The notes under the pieces: model-generated
The model's input: the letters and a program-made list of their open reading frames with translations, nothing else
Database searches by the model: none
What the model was told of the DNA's origin: nothing
Assembly (NCBI GenBank): GCA_001515955.1
Contig: LOES01000188.1
Location: forward strand, 1 to 28,078
Source of the DNA: Clostridia bacterium BRH_c25
GTDB lineage: Bacteria; Bacillota_A; Clostridia; Lutisporales; Lutisporaceae
DNA length: 28,078 nt
Direction: 5' to 3'
In this document: piece by piece, positions 14,187 to 22,393 of the stretch
How the letters are laid out: every line of letters begins with the position of its first letter
How positions within the stretch are numbered: position 1 is the stretch's first letter
Made by a program: the position numbers and the translations under genes

Positions 14187-15020
14187 ATGATTAATTGGTA
14201 TTGGATTTATAGAGATTTTGTAAATGCATATGATAGCTGTCCTAAAGAAGATAAATGGCTTAAACACTATGAAGAGTTTTATTTAAAGCCCAACAATATT
14301 CTTTTACAAAACATACATTTTAAACCTAGAGGATTTGATTCATTGAAGGATGTATTATCACGAATAAATGAGCAAGGCTTTGCATGTTTTGAGGGCGTAA
14401 GAAATAGCATTGGGGATATAAAAGATTTTGAATGTATGATACAAAATACCGCAAATGACATATTAAAACGATTTGGAAATAATTTGATTGATACGGATGT
14501 ATATGTTATCGTCGGTTTAGATTGCACAAACATATATTCAATAATGTATAACGGCAAAAACGTTACAGTTATTTGTTTAGAGTCCGTAAAAAATGATGTA
14601 AAAGTTTTAAATCTTCTGTTATCCCATGAAATTCATCATTGGGTTAGAGAAAGAAATACAGGAGCTGTCCTATTTGGAAACTGCGTAGGTGAACGGGCTG
14701 TAACAGAAGGGCTTGCTATAAACTGCTCAGAGTTTTTATTCCCTGGTTATGAAATTAGTGATTATTGCTATGTTCCGGAAAGTAGTGTAAATTGGGTAAA
14801 AGAACATTGGAAAGAGGTAGACCAAATATTTTTAAATAGAGCCAATGATAGCGATATTTCGTCGGGCTTTTTCACACGGAATAAAACAACAAACTTGATA
14901 AAAGGTATGCCGTCGCGAATAGGATATGTATATGGAAGTTTAAAGGTTTCCGATTACATAGAAAGAAGAGGAAGAAATCCCATAGAGCTAGTAGGGATAT
15001 CATGGAGTGAATTTTTTTAG
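14187..15020 (+). CDS. Putative zinc metallopeptidase (HExxH protein)
   Basis: The 277-residue protein has LLLSHEIHHWVRERN at about residues 148-162, an HExxH zinc-protease motif. GERAVTEGLAINCSEF follows about 20 residues later, where the Glu of VTEG could be the third ligand in a gluzincin arrangement. The layout recalls DUF2268-type predicted Zn-dependent proteases, from memory. No signal peptide or membrane segment, so probably cytoplasmic. TAAGGAG precedes ATG 14187. Sole gene of its cassette. The substrate is unknown. Confidence 0.7.
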   Translation: MINWYWIYRDFVNAYDSCPKEDKWLKHYEEFYLKPNNILLQNIHFKPRGFDSLKDVLSRINEQGFACFEGVRNSIGDIKDFECMIQNTANDILKRFGNNLIDTDVYVIVGLDCTNIYSIMYNGKNVTVICLESVKNDVKVLNLLLSHEIHHWVRERNTGAVLFGNCVGERAVTEGLAINCSEFLFPGYEISDYCYVPESSVNWVKEHWKEVDQIFLNRANDSDISSGFFTRNKTTNLIKGMPSRIGYVYGSLKVSDYIERRGRNPIELVGISWSEFF

Positions 15021-15068
15021 AAATAGCAAAGCTAAGTCTACGGTCTGAGATCAGGGCCGTACAACATC

Positions 15069-15228
15069 AGCTAACAACGGCATTCACACTGACGGGAATA
15101 GCTGTCATTAGAAGGCTGACGCTGTTTCCTTGTGTCAGTTCCACACCACTTCACCGAGTGACAAGCACCGCCGGGGGATATTCCTTAAAGGTCCGGTTCA
15201 GTGGCGTTGTGAGTGCGGACCGTGACAG
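15069..15228 (+). repeat. attC-like site 12 (different apical part)
   Basis: R'' AGCTAAC (15069-15075), L'' GCATTCAC (15080-15087), L' GTGAGTGC (15209-15216). R' (15222-15228) reads GTGACAG and is degenerate. The left interior is unrelated to other sites but forms its own hairpin from ACTGAC to GTCAGT (about 15088-15139). The right part keeps GGTCCGGTTCAGTGG. A hairpin CCGTGCA-TCCA-TGCGCGG follows at 15245-15262. Confidence 0.75.
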
Positions 15229-15287
15229 TGAAATTGGTCGCAGGCCGTGCATCCATGCGCGGTTATGAAAAGAAGAGGTGAATATAC

Positions 15288-16046
15288 GTGAAAGTAGCGG
15301 ATTTTTCAAAAATTGCAAACAAGTATGATGGAAACAAGTATAGACAAAAAGTTGAGCAGGACACTTTTTTAAAAACATATATCGAACAGAATAAACAATC
15401 AGAATATAATATTCTGGATTTAGCTTGTGGAACTGGAATTTATATTTGTAAACAGATGGAGTATTTCAGAAGTGAAGGTATTAAATGGTATGGACTAGAT
15501 GCATCATTGGACATGCTTGAAAAGGCAAAAGAGAAAATAATAGGTGTGTCTTTTGTCAATGGTATTGCTGAGAGTATGCCATATGAATCGAACAAGTTTG
15601 ATTTTATTGTAAACAACTATGCATTTCAACATTTCACTGGAAAAGCAGAGGCTTTAGATGAGGTTACTCGTGTACTAAAAACAAACGGTATTTTCGAAAT
15701 GCACAATATTGCAATTCATCAGATGAAAAGTTGGTGGGTATATAAATACTTTCCATCAGCTTATTTTGAAGATTTAAAAAGGTTTTGGGATAAAGACTTG
15801 ATTTTCCATGAGCTTTCCTATAGAGGATTTGATGTCGAGTTAAATATCAAGTATCAGATGCAGCAAATGAAAGCGGTTGATTTATTAGAATATGCGAAAA
15901 ACAGAGATATTTCTGTTCTTACATTAATAGATGAAGATGAATACTTAAGAGGTTTGGAGATATTAACTTCTGATGTATATAATAACCCGGAGGAACGAAT
16001 AGTTTGTGATTTTGCTGAGTTATATTGTATAGCAAAGAAGCTTTAA
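15288..16046 (+). CDS. Class I SAM-dependent methyltransferase
   Basis: The 252-residue protein has motif I ILDLACGTGIYICKQ (about residues 42-56), motif II acidic residue in WYGLDASLDMLEKA, and the post-I segment FDFIVNNYAFQHFTGKAEAL with RVLKTNGIFEMHN. This is the UbiE/Methyltransf_11 layout; the methyl acceptor is unknown. The start is GTG 15288, preceded by AGAGGTG. It is the last cassette gene. No attC follows, and its last 27 bases overlap the end of the convergent glycoside hydrolase gene, marking the array edge. Confidence 0.88.
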   Translation: MKVADFSKIANKYDGNKYRQKVEQDTFLKTYIEQNKQSEYNILDLACGTGIYICKQMEYFRSEGIKWYGLDASLDMLEKAKEKIIGVSFVNGIAESMPYESNKFDFIVNNYAFQHFTGKAEALDEVTRVLKTNGIFEMHNIAIHQMKSWWVYKYFPSAYFEDLKRFWDKDLIFHELSYRGFDVELNIKYQMQQMKAVDLLEYAKNRDISVLTLIDEDEYLRGLEILTSDVYNNPEERIVCDFAELYCIAKKL

Positions 16047-17396
16047 AGTCCATAGACAGAAGGAATCCCCCAACATTCTATCGTCCATATGCAATTTGTT
16101 GTTATCCACTGCAGCATTAAGTTCCTTTGTTGCCTGCAATGAACGTGAATCAGGATCTGTCAGGCAATTGTTCCTATGGCTGCTTACCATGTATTGATTA
16201 ATCTCATACCTTCCATTTTCCAAGTTATTCAATACTATTTCCACATCGGTTTCCATTTGTCCCGGATTTGAAACTAAAACACAGATCCTTTCATCATCTA
16301 TTGTCGCAACGGCCCTATTCTCCAAATATTCTTCAATCATAAGCTCATGACTGCCCAGCATTTTAAACATGGTCATTGTATGCCCACTTGGTGTAGGAAT
16401 ATATTCATTCTCCTCATTAAGTATGAACATTGTTCTGCCTATTTGTTGATTTGGGTTATGGAAAGTACACCATGGGAACATTTTTAGGTTAGGGTAGTGG
16501 GAGCCTAATATCATTCCGGCAATTTCACCAGCTGCGTTTTGAATATTTGTTGGACGCCCTGCATCGCCAATTCCGACCCTCAATCCATATTCCGTCATAA
16601 GTAAAGGAAGATCAGGGAGATTAAGCTCATTTATCATCTCCTGATGACGCATGCAAAATTCCATGATACGCTGAGGATTTGTATGATACTCATGCATAGA
16701 ATAGAAATCAATGACTTTTTGATCATCCTTGCTTAAAAGCTCTAAAAACTCTTGCCAGAAGTGCCAATGGGTAATTCCATGGGATAATCCAAAACCGCCG
16801 ATCTTTAGGGGAATATCGTAATGATGCTTTTGATTTAATCTTTGGATTCCACGATAGGCACACTGATATAGACTATAATACTCTCTTATGTTTAATTTCC
16901 CGAATTGAACAAGTTCAACCTCATTGCAGCACTCGATATAAGTTATGTTTGGACATAGATTCTTATAAAACTCTACAACCTTTTCGAAAACCTCCTCATA
17001 TTGTTGGTATGTGATAATACCATCTATAGTTTCCCGTTCATATCTCCGCAAATTCAACAAAACCTTATCGGCACATTCTGCATGTGAAGTTAAATATTCT
17101 TGAATATGAGCATTAACTGGTGATGGAACGGTTAATGGCCAGTCATAGTCATAATGATTTTTATCCCCCTGATATCTGTTAACTCCGATAGGGTAATCCC
17201 AATAATATGTATTGCTCCGATAATCCCAGACTTCGTCCAAGGTGATAAATAACCTGATGATGGAAGGACGTCCAATAACTTTTTCCATTACCTTAGGAAA
17301 TGAAGGGGATGGAGTGTAACGTAATGTTGTATTTTGAAATTTTTCAACATGGGGCCATTCTCTATAGGCATTTTTCGTATCCACAGTTATTCTCAT
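16020..17396 (-). CDS. Clan GH-A glycoside hydrolase (GH39-like)
   Basis: The 458-residue protein has a TIM-barrel glycosidase pattern. NITYIECCNEVEL (about residue 160) carries the Asn-Glu acid/base motif of clan GH-A and PLLMTEYGLRV (about residue 278) the nucleophile Glu. FYSMHEYHTN and MFPWCTFHN lie at other active-site strands. A C-terminal beta domain follows (VATIDDERICVLVSNPG). It resembles GH39-type beta-xylosidase/iduronidase relatives, but the family assignment is by eye. There is no signal peptide, so it should act on imported, perhaps phosphorylated, glycosides. AAGGAGG lies before the ATG. It is divergent from the PTS operon, which suggests shared control. The C-terminal residues LCYTI overlap the methyltransferase gene and may have been altered at the array junction. 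Confidence 0.75.
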   Translation of the reverse strand: MRITVDTKNAYREWPHVEKFQNTTLRYTPSPSFPKVMEKVIGRPSIIRLFITLDEVWDYRSNTYYWDYPIGVNRYQGDKNHYDYDWPLTVPSPVNAHIQEYLTSHAECADKVLLNLRRYERETIDGIITYQQYEEVFEKVVEFYKNLCPNITYIECCNEVELVQFGKLNIREYYSLYQCAYRGIQRLNQKHHYDIPLKIGGFGLSHGITHWHFWQEFLELLSKDDQKVIDFYSMHEYHTNPQRIMEFCMRHQEMINELNLPDLPLLMTEYGLRVGIGDAGRPTNIQNAAGEIAGMILGSHYPNLKMFPWCTFHNPNQQIGRTMFILNEENEYIPTPSGHTMTMFKMLGSHELMIEEYLENRAVATIDDERICVLVSNPGQMETDVEIVLNNLENGRYEINQYMVSSHRNNCLTDPDSRSLQATKELNAAVDNNKLHMDDRMLGDSFCLWTLKLLCYTI

Positions 17397-17512
17397 GTTC
17401 TACCTCCTTAGGCATGTATATTTATAATAGAATATCAACATTAAATTAATTGTATCATATTGTAATAAAAAATGAAATAAAATAACATAAAAATAAAAAA
17501 ATAAAATAGTTA

Positions 17513-17529
17513 TTGAAATTGAATTTCAA
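17513..17529. promoter_or_regulatory. Perfect 17-bp dyad, candidate RpiR operator
   Basis: TTGAAATT-G-AATTTCAA sits in the 191-base divergent region between the glycosidase and PTS genes. TGAAAT...ATTTCA dyads are common operators of RpiR-type regulators, and an rpiR-like gene lies in the operon. A second dyad GAGGAT-TTA-ATCCTC is at 17549-17563. Confidence 0.55.
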
Positions 17530-17587
17530 ATAGTTTATATTTAGCTTAGAGGATTTAATCCTCAATAATTTGTAAGGAGAGGGGAAA

Positions 17588-18979
17588 ATGAGTGAAAAAA
17601 AATCAATCGCTTTAGGTATTCTGGAAGCTTTAGGTGGAGTTGACAACATAACTGAGTTTGAAAACTGCATGACCCGCTTACGGGTAAGTGTCAAGGATCC
17701 GTCAAAGGTTGATAAGAATGCACTTTCAAAAGTCGATGGCGTCCTTAGAGTTGTGGGAAACGATTCGGAACTGCAAATCGTTTTGGGACCAGGCGTCGCT
17801 GATAATGTTGGTGATGAGCTCAAACATGTCAAAGGACTGAATTATTCGGAACTTGACCATGAAAATCCCGTAATGAAAAAGAAGAGTGCAGGTAGCTTCT
17901 TTGAATTCCTTGGAAAAGTTTTTGCACCGCTTATTCCTGTATTTGCTGGATCTGGCTTGCTTTTTGGACTAATGAAGATTTTTACACTAATTTATAATTT
18001 GAACGGTGCACAAATGTTTAATCCAGCCGCTGTTGCAGATGGTGGATCGGTATTTATGGCAGTTCTAAATGTACTGGCAGGAACATTCTTTACATATTTG
18101 AACATTGCCGTTGCCGTACAGGCTGCAAAGGTTATGGGCGGAAATCCTTATCTTGGCTTGATTGCTGGTGGTATAATCAGTAATGTAGGCGTGTTAAATG
18201 GTCAGCTAATGGGAATCGGAGCATTAAAATTCGCAAACGGCCGTGGAGGAGTTTTATCCGCACTTTGTGCAGGTGTATTAATTGCAGTTGTTGAGAAGTG
18301 GGTTAAGAAGCGTGTTCCTAATTCACTGCGGGTTCATACCCCTTCATTAGTTGCAATAACAGCAGTTGGATTGGTTACCCTTTATATTTTGCAGCCTGTT
18401 GGTGGATTTATCACAGAATGGATTGCAGCTATTCTGTTGTGGGTATTTGATAATTTAGGACCTGTAGGTGGAGCAATTATCTCTGCAACATTCCTTCCAC
18501 TGGTTATGACTGGTTTGCATCACGGTTTGGTTCCGGTGCACGCTACATTGATTCAACAGTTCGGATACACTACATTGTATGGATATCAGTCATTTGCGGG
18601 TGCCGGACAAGTTGGTGCTGCATTGGCTCTTTATTTCAAGTACAGACAATACAAGAAATTACAAGATGCCATTTCAGGTGGACTTCCTCCAGGAATTTTA
18701 GGTATAGGTGAACCGCTTATCTTCGGTGTTACACTGCCTTTGGGCAGAGCTTTTGTTACAGCTTGCCTTGGAGCTTCAGTTGGCGGTTTCATCGCAGGTT
18801 TCTTCCCAGGATTTGGTTCAGAGACTGTAAGTGTGTCAGGCATTCTTGGTACACTGGTAAATACACAGCCATTGGTATATCTGCTGGGTTATATTGGTGC
18901 AGTAGCCGGTGGTTTCGTGCTCACATGGTTTATTGGAGTAAAGAAGGGAAATCTTGAATCATTTGGTTTGGAACAATAA
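17588..18979 (+). CDS. PTS transporter EIIBC component, glucose/sucrose family
   Basis: The 463-residue membrane permease takes up a sugar and phosphorylates it. The EIIB domain spans about residues 1-85, with the phosphocysteine Cys27 in FENCMTRLRVSV. The EIIC domain spans about 105-455 with many membrane helices and GIGEPLIFG, the GITEP-type sugar-binding motif. There is no EIIA domain; a separate EIIA gene ends the operon. A strong AAGGAGAGGGG precedes ATG 17588. First gene of the operon. The exact sugar is unknown; the isomerases behind it point to a hexose or glycoside giving mannose-6-P or glucose-6-P. Confidence 0.9.
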   Translation: MSEKKSIALGILEALGGVDNITEFENCMTRLRVSVKDPSKVDKNALSKVDGVLRVVGNDSELQIVLGPGVADNVGDELKHVKGLNYSELDHENPVMKKKSAGSFFEFLGKVFAPLIPVFAGSGLLFGLMKIFTLIYNLNGAQMFNPAAVADGGSVFMAVLNVLAGTFFTYLNIAVAVQAAKVMGGNPYLGLIAGGIISNVGVLNGQLMGIGALKFANGRGGVLSALCAGVLIAVVEKWVKKRVPNSLRVHTPSLVAITAVGLVTLYILQPVGGFITEWIAAILLWVFDNLGPVGGAIISATFLPLVMTGLHHGLVPVHATLIQQFGYTTLYGYQSFAGAGQVGAALALYFKYRQYKKLQDAISGGLPPGILGIGEPLIFGVTLPLGRAFVTACLGASVGGFIAGFFPGFGSETVSVSGILGTLVNTQPLVYLLGYIGAVAGGFVLTWFIGVKKGNLESFGLEQ

Positions 18980-19043
18980 ATTGATATAGAAATTGGGGTA
19001 TGGGAGTCAACACCCATACCCAACTTACAAAGGGGAGTATTTT

Positions 19044-20876
19044 ATGAGCTTTATGTTTAAACCTTTAGCATATGATGATGTCACTGCAATCAACAGGCCT
19101 GTATTATCGTCTTTTATTACAGAGGCAATTGCAGTAGGTAATGAAAATGCAGCAGCCACAATCATAAAGAGTGTGGATCGGTCCCAAAAGCCTGTTATCC
19201 TCGTAGATGGATATGTAGGAAGTGATTTTGCAAACTTTGTAAATGAACTGCAAAAGCAAATAGCCGGTAAAAGCAGTAAATCCTTTGACATGAAGGAGGT
19301 ATACCTAAGTGAAGAGGAAATTAATGAACTGACAAGGTCAAATTTGCCACTGAATTATGATGATGATCCGGTACTATTATTCGGAAGCATATTTGAGGGA
19401 AGGATTGAGGATTTCATAGATAGTGAAAAACTTAAAAATAGAATTGATGAAATCCTGGATTTCGATGGAGTAAGCATCGTCTATGGACATGGATGTACTG
19501 TGAAACCATTATTGGAACTTGCTGCAAAGGTGGTATATATTGATATTTCCCCCAAGAGTACTGCTGTTCGCGCGCGCGAAGGCAAATTCATGAATATAGG
19601 CGATAATGAGATAAGGCCATTCAATGCTCTCATGCGACGCAATTATTTCGTCGATTTTGAAATCGTTATCCATCAAAGAAATAAGCTTGTAAATGAAAAT
19701 TTAGTCGACTTTTATATTGACGGAAATAATGATGATAAATATAAGCTGCTGCCGTTTGAAGCATTCAAGGAACTACTCGGCACATTGGTAAAATATCCAT
19801 TCAGATGCAAACCAGTCTATCTGGAAGGCATTTGGGGTGGTGAATATATTAGAAAAATCAGAAACATTCCTATGGACATTTCAAAAAATATAGCTTGGAT
19901 TTTCGAGTTCATTCCTATGGAAGTAAGTATTGTTGTTGATGTGAATGCCTTTAATTTTGAATTACCCTTTGCAACATTCATGAGCCTTCAGGGAGAATTC
20001 ATAATAGGCAAAAAAGCATATGAGTGGTTTGACGGGTATTTCCCTGTTCGCTTCAATTATGATGATACTTACCACAGTGATGGAAATATGTCGGTACAGG
20101 TGCACCCAGAGGGTGATTTTACACGGAAGCACTATAACGAAAAAGGCTCTCAGGATGAAGCCTACTATGTTATTGCTACAGGACATAATGCCAAGACATA
20201 CGTGGGATTCAAGAATGATGCGGATGTCGGTGAATTCCTTGATTTAGCGGAAAAATCCCAGCGTTATGGAACTGACGTTGATTATAAAAAATATATAAAT
20301 GCGGAGGATTCTATCCCAGGCAAACAGTTCATGTTGCCTGCAGGTACCATTCATGCTTCGGGACAAAACCAACTGATTCTGGAATTGGGAAGCTTAACCA
20401 TAGGCTCCTATACCTACAAGATTTATGATTATAACCGTAAGGATAAGGATGGAAAAACCCGTCCGATCCACCTGAAAAATGCAAGGAAAGTACTAAAGCA
20501 TAATAGAAATGCTGATTGGGTAAGAAAAAATATTGCGATAGAACCTATTCAGATAAAAGAGAGTGGGGACTTTAAAGAATTTATCGTAGGTGATACGGAT
20601 CTAATGTATTATCAAACCAGCAGGGTAGAGCTTAAAACAAATGGAAGCTACAAATCAAAGAATAATGATCAATTTACGGTAATAACACTTGTTGACGGTG
20701 AAGAAATAGAAGTGTACTCAGAATCCAATCCGAATTTTAAGTTTACTCAAAAATACTTGGAAATTGTAGTTATTCCATCGGCTATAACTGATTATGTAAT
20801 CATTAACAAAGGTTATCAGCCTGCAGTTGTTCATAAAACATATTTAAAACCGGACTTTGAGAAATATATTTTGTAA
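19044..20876 (+). CDS. Long ManA-like protein: N-terminal nucleoside-kinase-like region plus class I phosphomannose isomerase domain
   Basis: Of 610 residues, the C-terminal half is a class I mannose-6-phosphate isomerase: MSVQVHPEGDF (metal-binding Gln and His near residue 351), DEAYYVIATG, MLPAGTIHASG (His near 436) and YTYKIYDYNR. This interconverts mannose-6-P and fructose-6-P using zinc. The N-terminal 300 or so residues (PVILVDGYVGSDFANFVNEL, then VSIVYGHGCTVKPLLELAAK and VVYIDIS) look like an alpha/beta fold related to uridine-kinase-like proteins, but a proper P-loop GxxxxGKS is absent. ATG 19044 follows GGGGAG; the gap to the PTS gene is 64 bases. The role of the extra region is unknown. 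Confidence 0.8.
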   Translation: MSFMFKPLAYDDVTAINRPVLSSFITEAIAVGNENAAATIIKSVDRSQKPVILVDGYVGSDFANFVNELQKQIAGKSSKSFDMKEVYLSEEEINELTRSNLPLNYDDDPVLLFGSIFEGRIEDFIDSEKLKNRIDEILDFDGVSIVYGHGCTVKPLLELAAKVVYIDISPKSTAVRAREGKFMNIGDNEIRPFNALMRRNYFVDFEIVIHQRNKLVNENLVDFYIDGNNDDKYKLLPFEAFKELLGTLVKYPFRCKPVYLEGIWGGEYIRKIRNIPMDISKNIAWIFEFIPMEVSIVVDVNAFNFELPFATFMSLQGEFIIGKKAYEWFDGYFPVRFNYDDTYHSDGNMSVQVHPEGDFTRKHYNEKGSQDEAYYVIATGHNAKTYVGFKNDADVGEFLDLAEKSQRYGTDVDYKKYINAEDSIPGKQFMLPAGTIHASGQNQLILELGSLTIGSYTYKIYDYNRKDKDGKTRPIHLKNARKVLKHNRNADWVRKNIAIEPIQIKESGDFKEFIVGDTDLMYYQTSRVELKTNGSYKSKNNDQFTVITLVDGEEIEVYSESNPNFKFTQKYLEIVVIPSAITDYVIINKGYQPAVVHKTYLKPDFEKYIL

Positions 20877-20891
20877 TTTGGAGGTAGAATC

Positions 20892-21464
20892 ATGAATTTT
20901 ATCAGAGATCCAAAGGCTATTCAGAAATTCTGGGATGATTTCGAGTTAAGCGGACAGAAAGTACAGTGGCGTCAAAAGACTATCAGGGAATGTACTAACG
21001 TTTACAAGAACAACGATGCAATTAATGATTTTGGTGACCAGGTTGCCTATAGGGTGGCCAATCAGAACTTTAACCGTGAAAGCTTTGTGAAGGGCAATTT
21101 GCAGTGGGGTATTACCTATATAAACCCTTTTACAGTAGATGGAGAATGTGCCATGACTTCAGGGCACTATCATGATGACTATGATTGTGATGAGTATTAT
21201 TATGGGTTAGGTGGAACAGGTTTTTTGCTATTCTGGGATGGCAAAGAAGATTTTTATGCAGAAAAAATATTTAAGGGCTCACTTCACTACATCAATGGAC
21301 ATTATTCCCATAGAATAATAAACAGCGGTGACGCATTGTTGGCTGTTGCAGCTTGCAGCCTTCCATCCAGTAAGCAAAATCACAAAAGGATTGAAGAAAA
21401 GGGATTTCCATATCGCTGTTATAAGGAAAACGGCGAAATTGTCTGGAAAAGACAGAACCTATGA
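20892..21464 (+). CDS. Cupin-type glucose-6-phosphate isomerase
   Basis: The 190-residue protein fits the cupin phosphoglucose isomerase family (Pfam GPI), which converts glucose-6-P to fructose-6-P with a bound metal. The metal motif is TSGHYHDDYDCDEYYYGLGG (GHYH at residues 91-94, then Glu about 8 residues on), with the last His in YINGHYSHRIINSG. It begins 15 bases after the previous stop with TTGGAGG, and its TGA overlaps the next ATG by four bases, so the three isomerase genes are tightly coupled. Confidence 0.85.
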   Translation: MNFIRDPKAIQKFWDDFELSGQKVQWRQKTIRECTNVYKNNDAINDFGDQVAYRVANQNFNRESFVKGNLQWGITYINPFTVDGECAMTSGHYHDDYDCDEYYYGLGGTGFLLFWDGKEDFYAEKIFKGSLHYINGHYSHRIINSGDALLAVAACSLPSSKQNHKRIEEKGFPYRCYKENGEIVWKRQNL

Positions 21465-22378
21465 AGCCGATACGAATGCAGCCTATTAATGTAAAAGCAT
21501 TATGGGCAGGAGACCGTTTATCCAAATTGAGAAACCTGGAGGAGGGCATAGGCATTGTCCGTGAGGTATGCGCATATAAGAACGGCGAAAATTCCATACT
21601 GAATAATGAGTATAAAGGTATGAATTTGCGTGATTTGATCAGCCGCCATTACAAAGACCTGATGGGAAATGATACAAGCGACCAGATGATTAGAGCTGCA
21701 TATATTGACGCCAAAGAGGATTTGTCCATACAGGTTCATCCTGACGAAGAATATGCCCGAAAAAATGAGAAGGACTTTGGAAAATCAGAGTCGTGGTACG
21801 TGCTGCAATGTGATGAAAATGCCTACCTGACCGCAGGCTGTAATACAGATGACCGTGAATTGCTGCATAAGTCTGCAATTAATGGAAACATAGAGGAGTA
21901 CCTCATCCGCATTCCTGTCAAACAAGGTGATTTTGTATATATTCCTGCAGGACTGATACACTCTTGTGGGAAGGGAACCCTTGTAATGGAAATTGGAAGC
22001 TTCGGAAATACTACATACCGCATGTATGACTACAATAGAGGGCGGGAATTGCACCTGAACAAGGGTTTCGAGGTGATAGACACTTCACTTAGGGCATCTA
22101 AAAAGGAGTTTCCACTGGATTCAAGAAGCATGAACAGGATAGAGACAGGCGTTGAATCAAAAGAGTTTAAAGTGGATGTTATTGATACGATCGGATCACA
22201 GATGGTTTCTAAAGAGAATAAATATCATATACTTACTTGTGTATTCAATGAATGTAATATTATAATAGATGCAGAAGAGTATAGTCTGCATTACACTGAA
22301 ACCTTAGTGATACCGGCATCCGTTAATAATTATGAAATACAAGGAGACTGTAGAGTTTTATGTAGTTACAGACCATAA
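21461..22378 (+). CDS. manA: Mannose-6-phosphate isomerase, class I
   Basis: The 305-residue protein has the usual short bacterial ManA length. Metal-binding motifs are LSIQVHPDEEYARKNE (near residue 91), GKSESWYVL (Glu), and YIPAGLIHSCGKGTLVMEIG (His near 168), followed by TTYRMYDYNRGRELHL. It interconverts mannose-6-P and fructose-6-P. It starts within the stop of the GPI gene (ATGA). This is the second ManA-type domain of the operon; the longer one lies two genes upstream and differs in size. Confidence 0.9.
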   Translation: MKPIRMQPINVKALWAGDRLSKLRNLEEGIGIVREVCAYKNGENSILNNEYKGMNLRDLISRHYKDLMGNDTSDQMIRAAYIDAKEDLSIQVHPDEEYARKNEKDFGKSESWYVLQCDENAYLTAGCNTDDRELLHKSAINGNIEEYLIRIPVKQGDFVYIPAGLIHSCGKGTLVMEIGSFGNTTYRMYDYNRGRELHLNKGFEVIDTSLRASKKEFPLDSRSMNRIETGVESKEFKVDVIDTIGSQMVSKENKYHILTCVFNECNIIIDAEEYSLHYTETLVIPASVNNYEIQGDCRVLCSYRP

Positions 22379-22393
22379 CAAGGAGATTTTCTT

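Noticed and set aside
1580..15228. CRISPR array
   Set aside because: The repeats are 110-190 bp, diverged, and separated by genes of 0.5-1 kb; no short direct repeats with uniform spacers occur.
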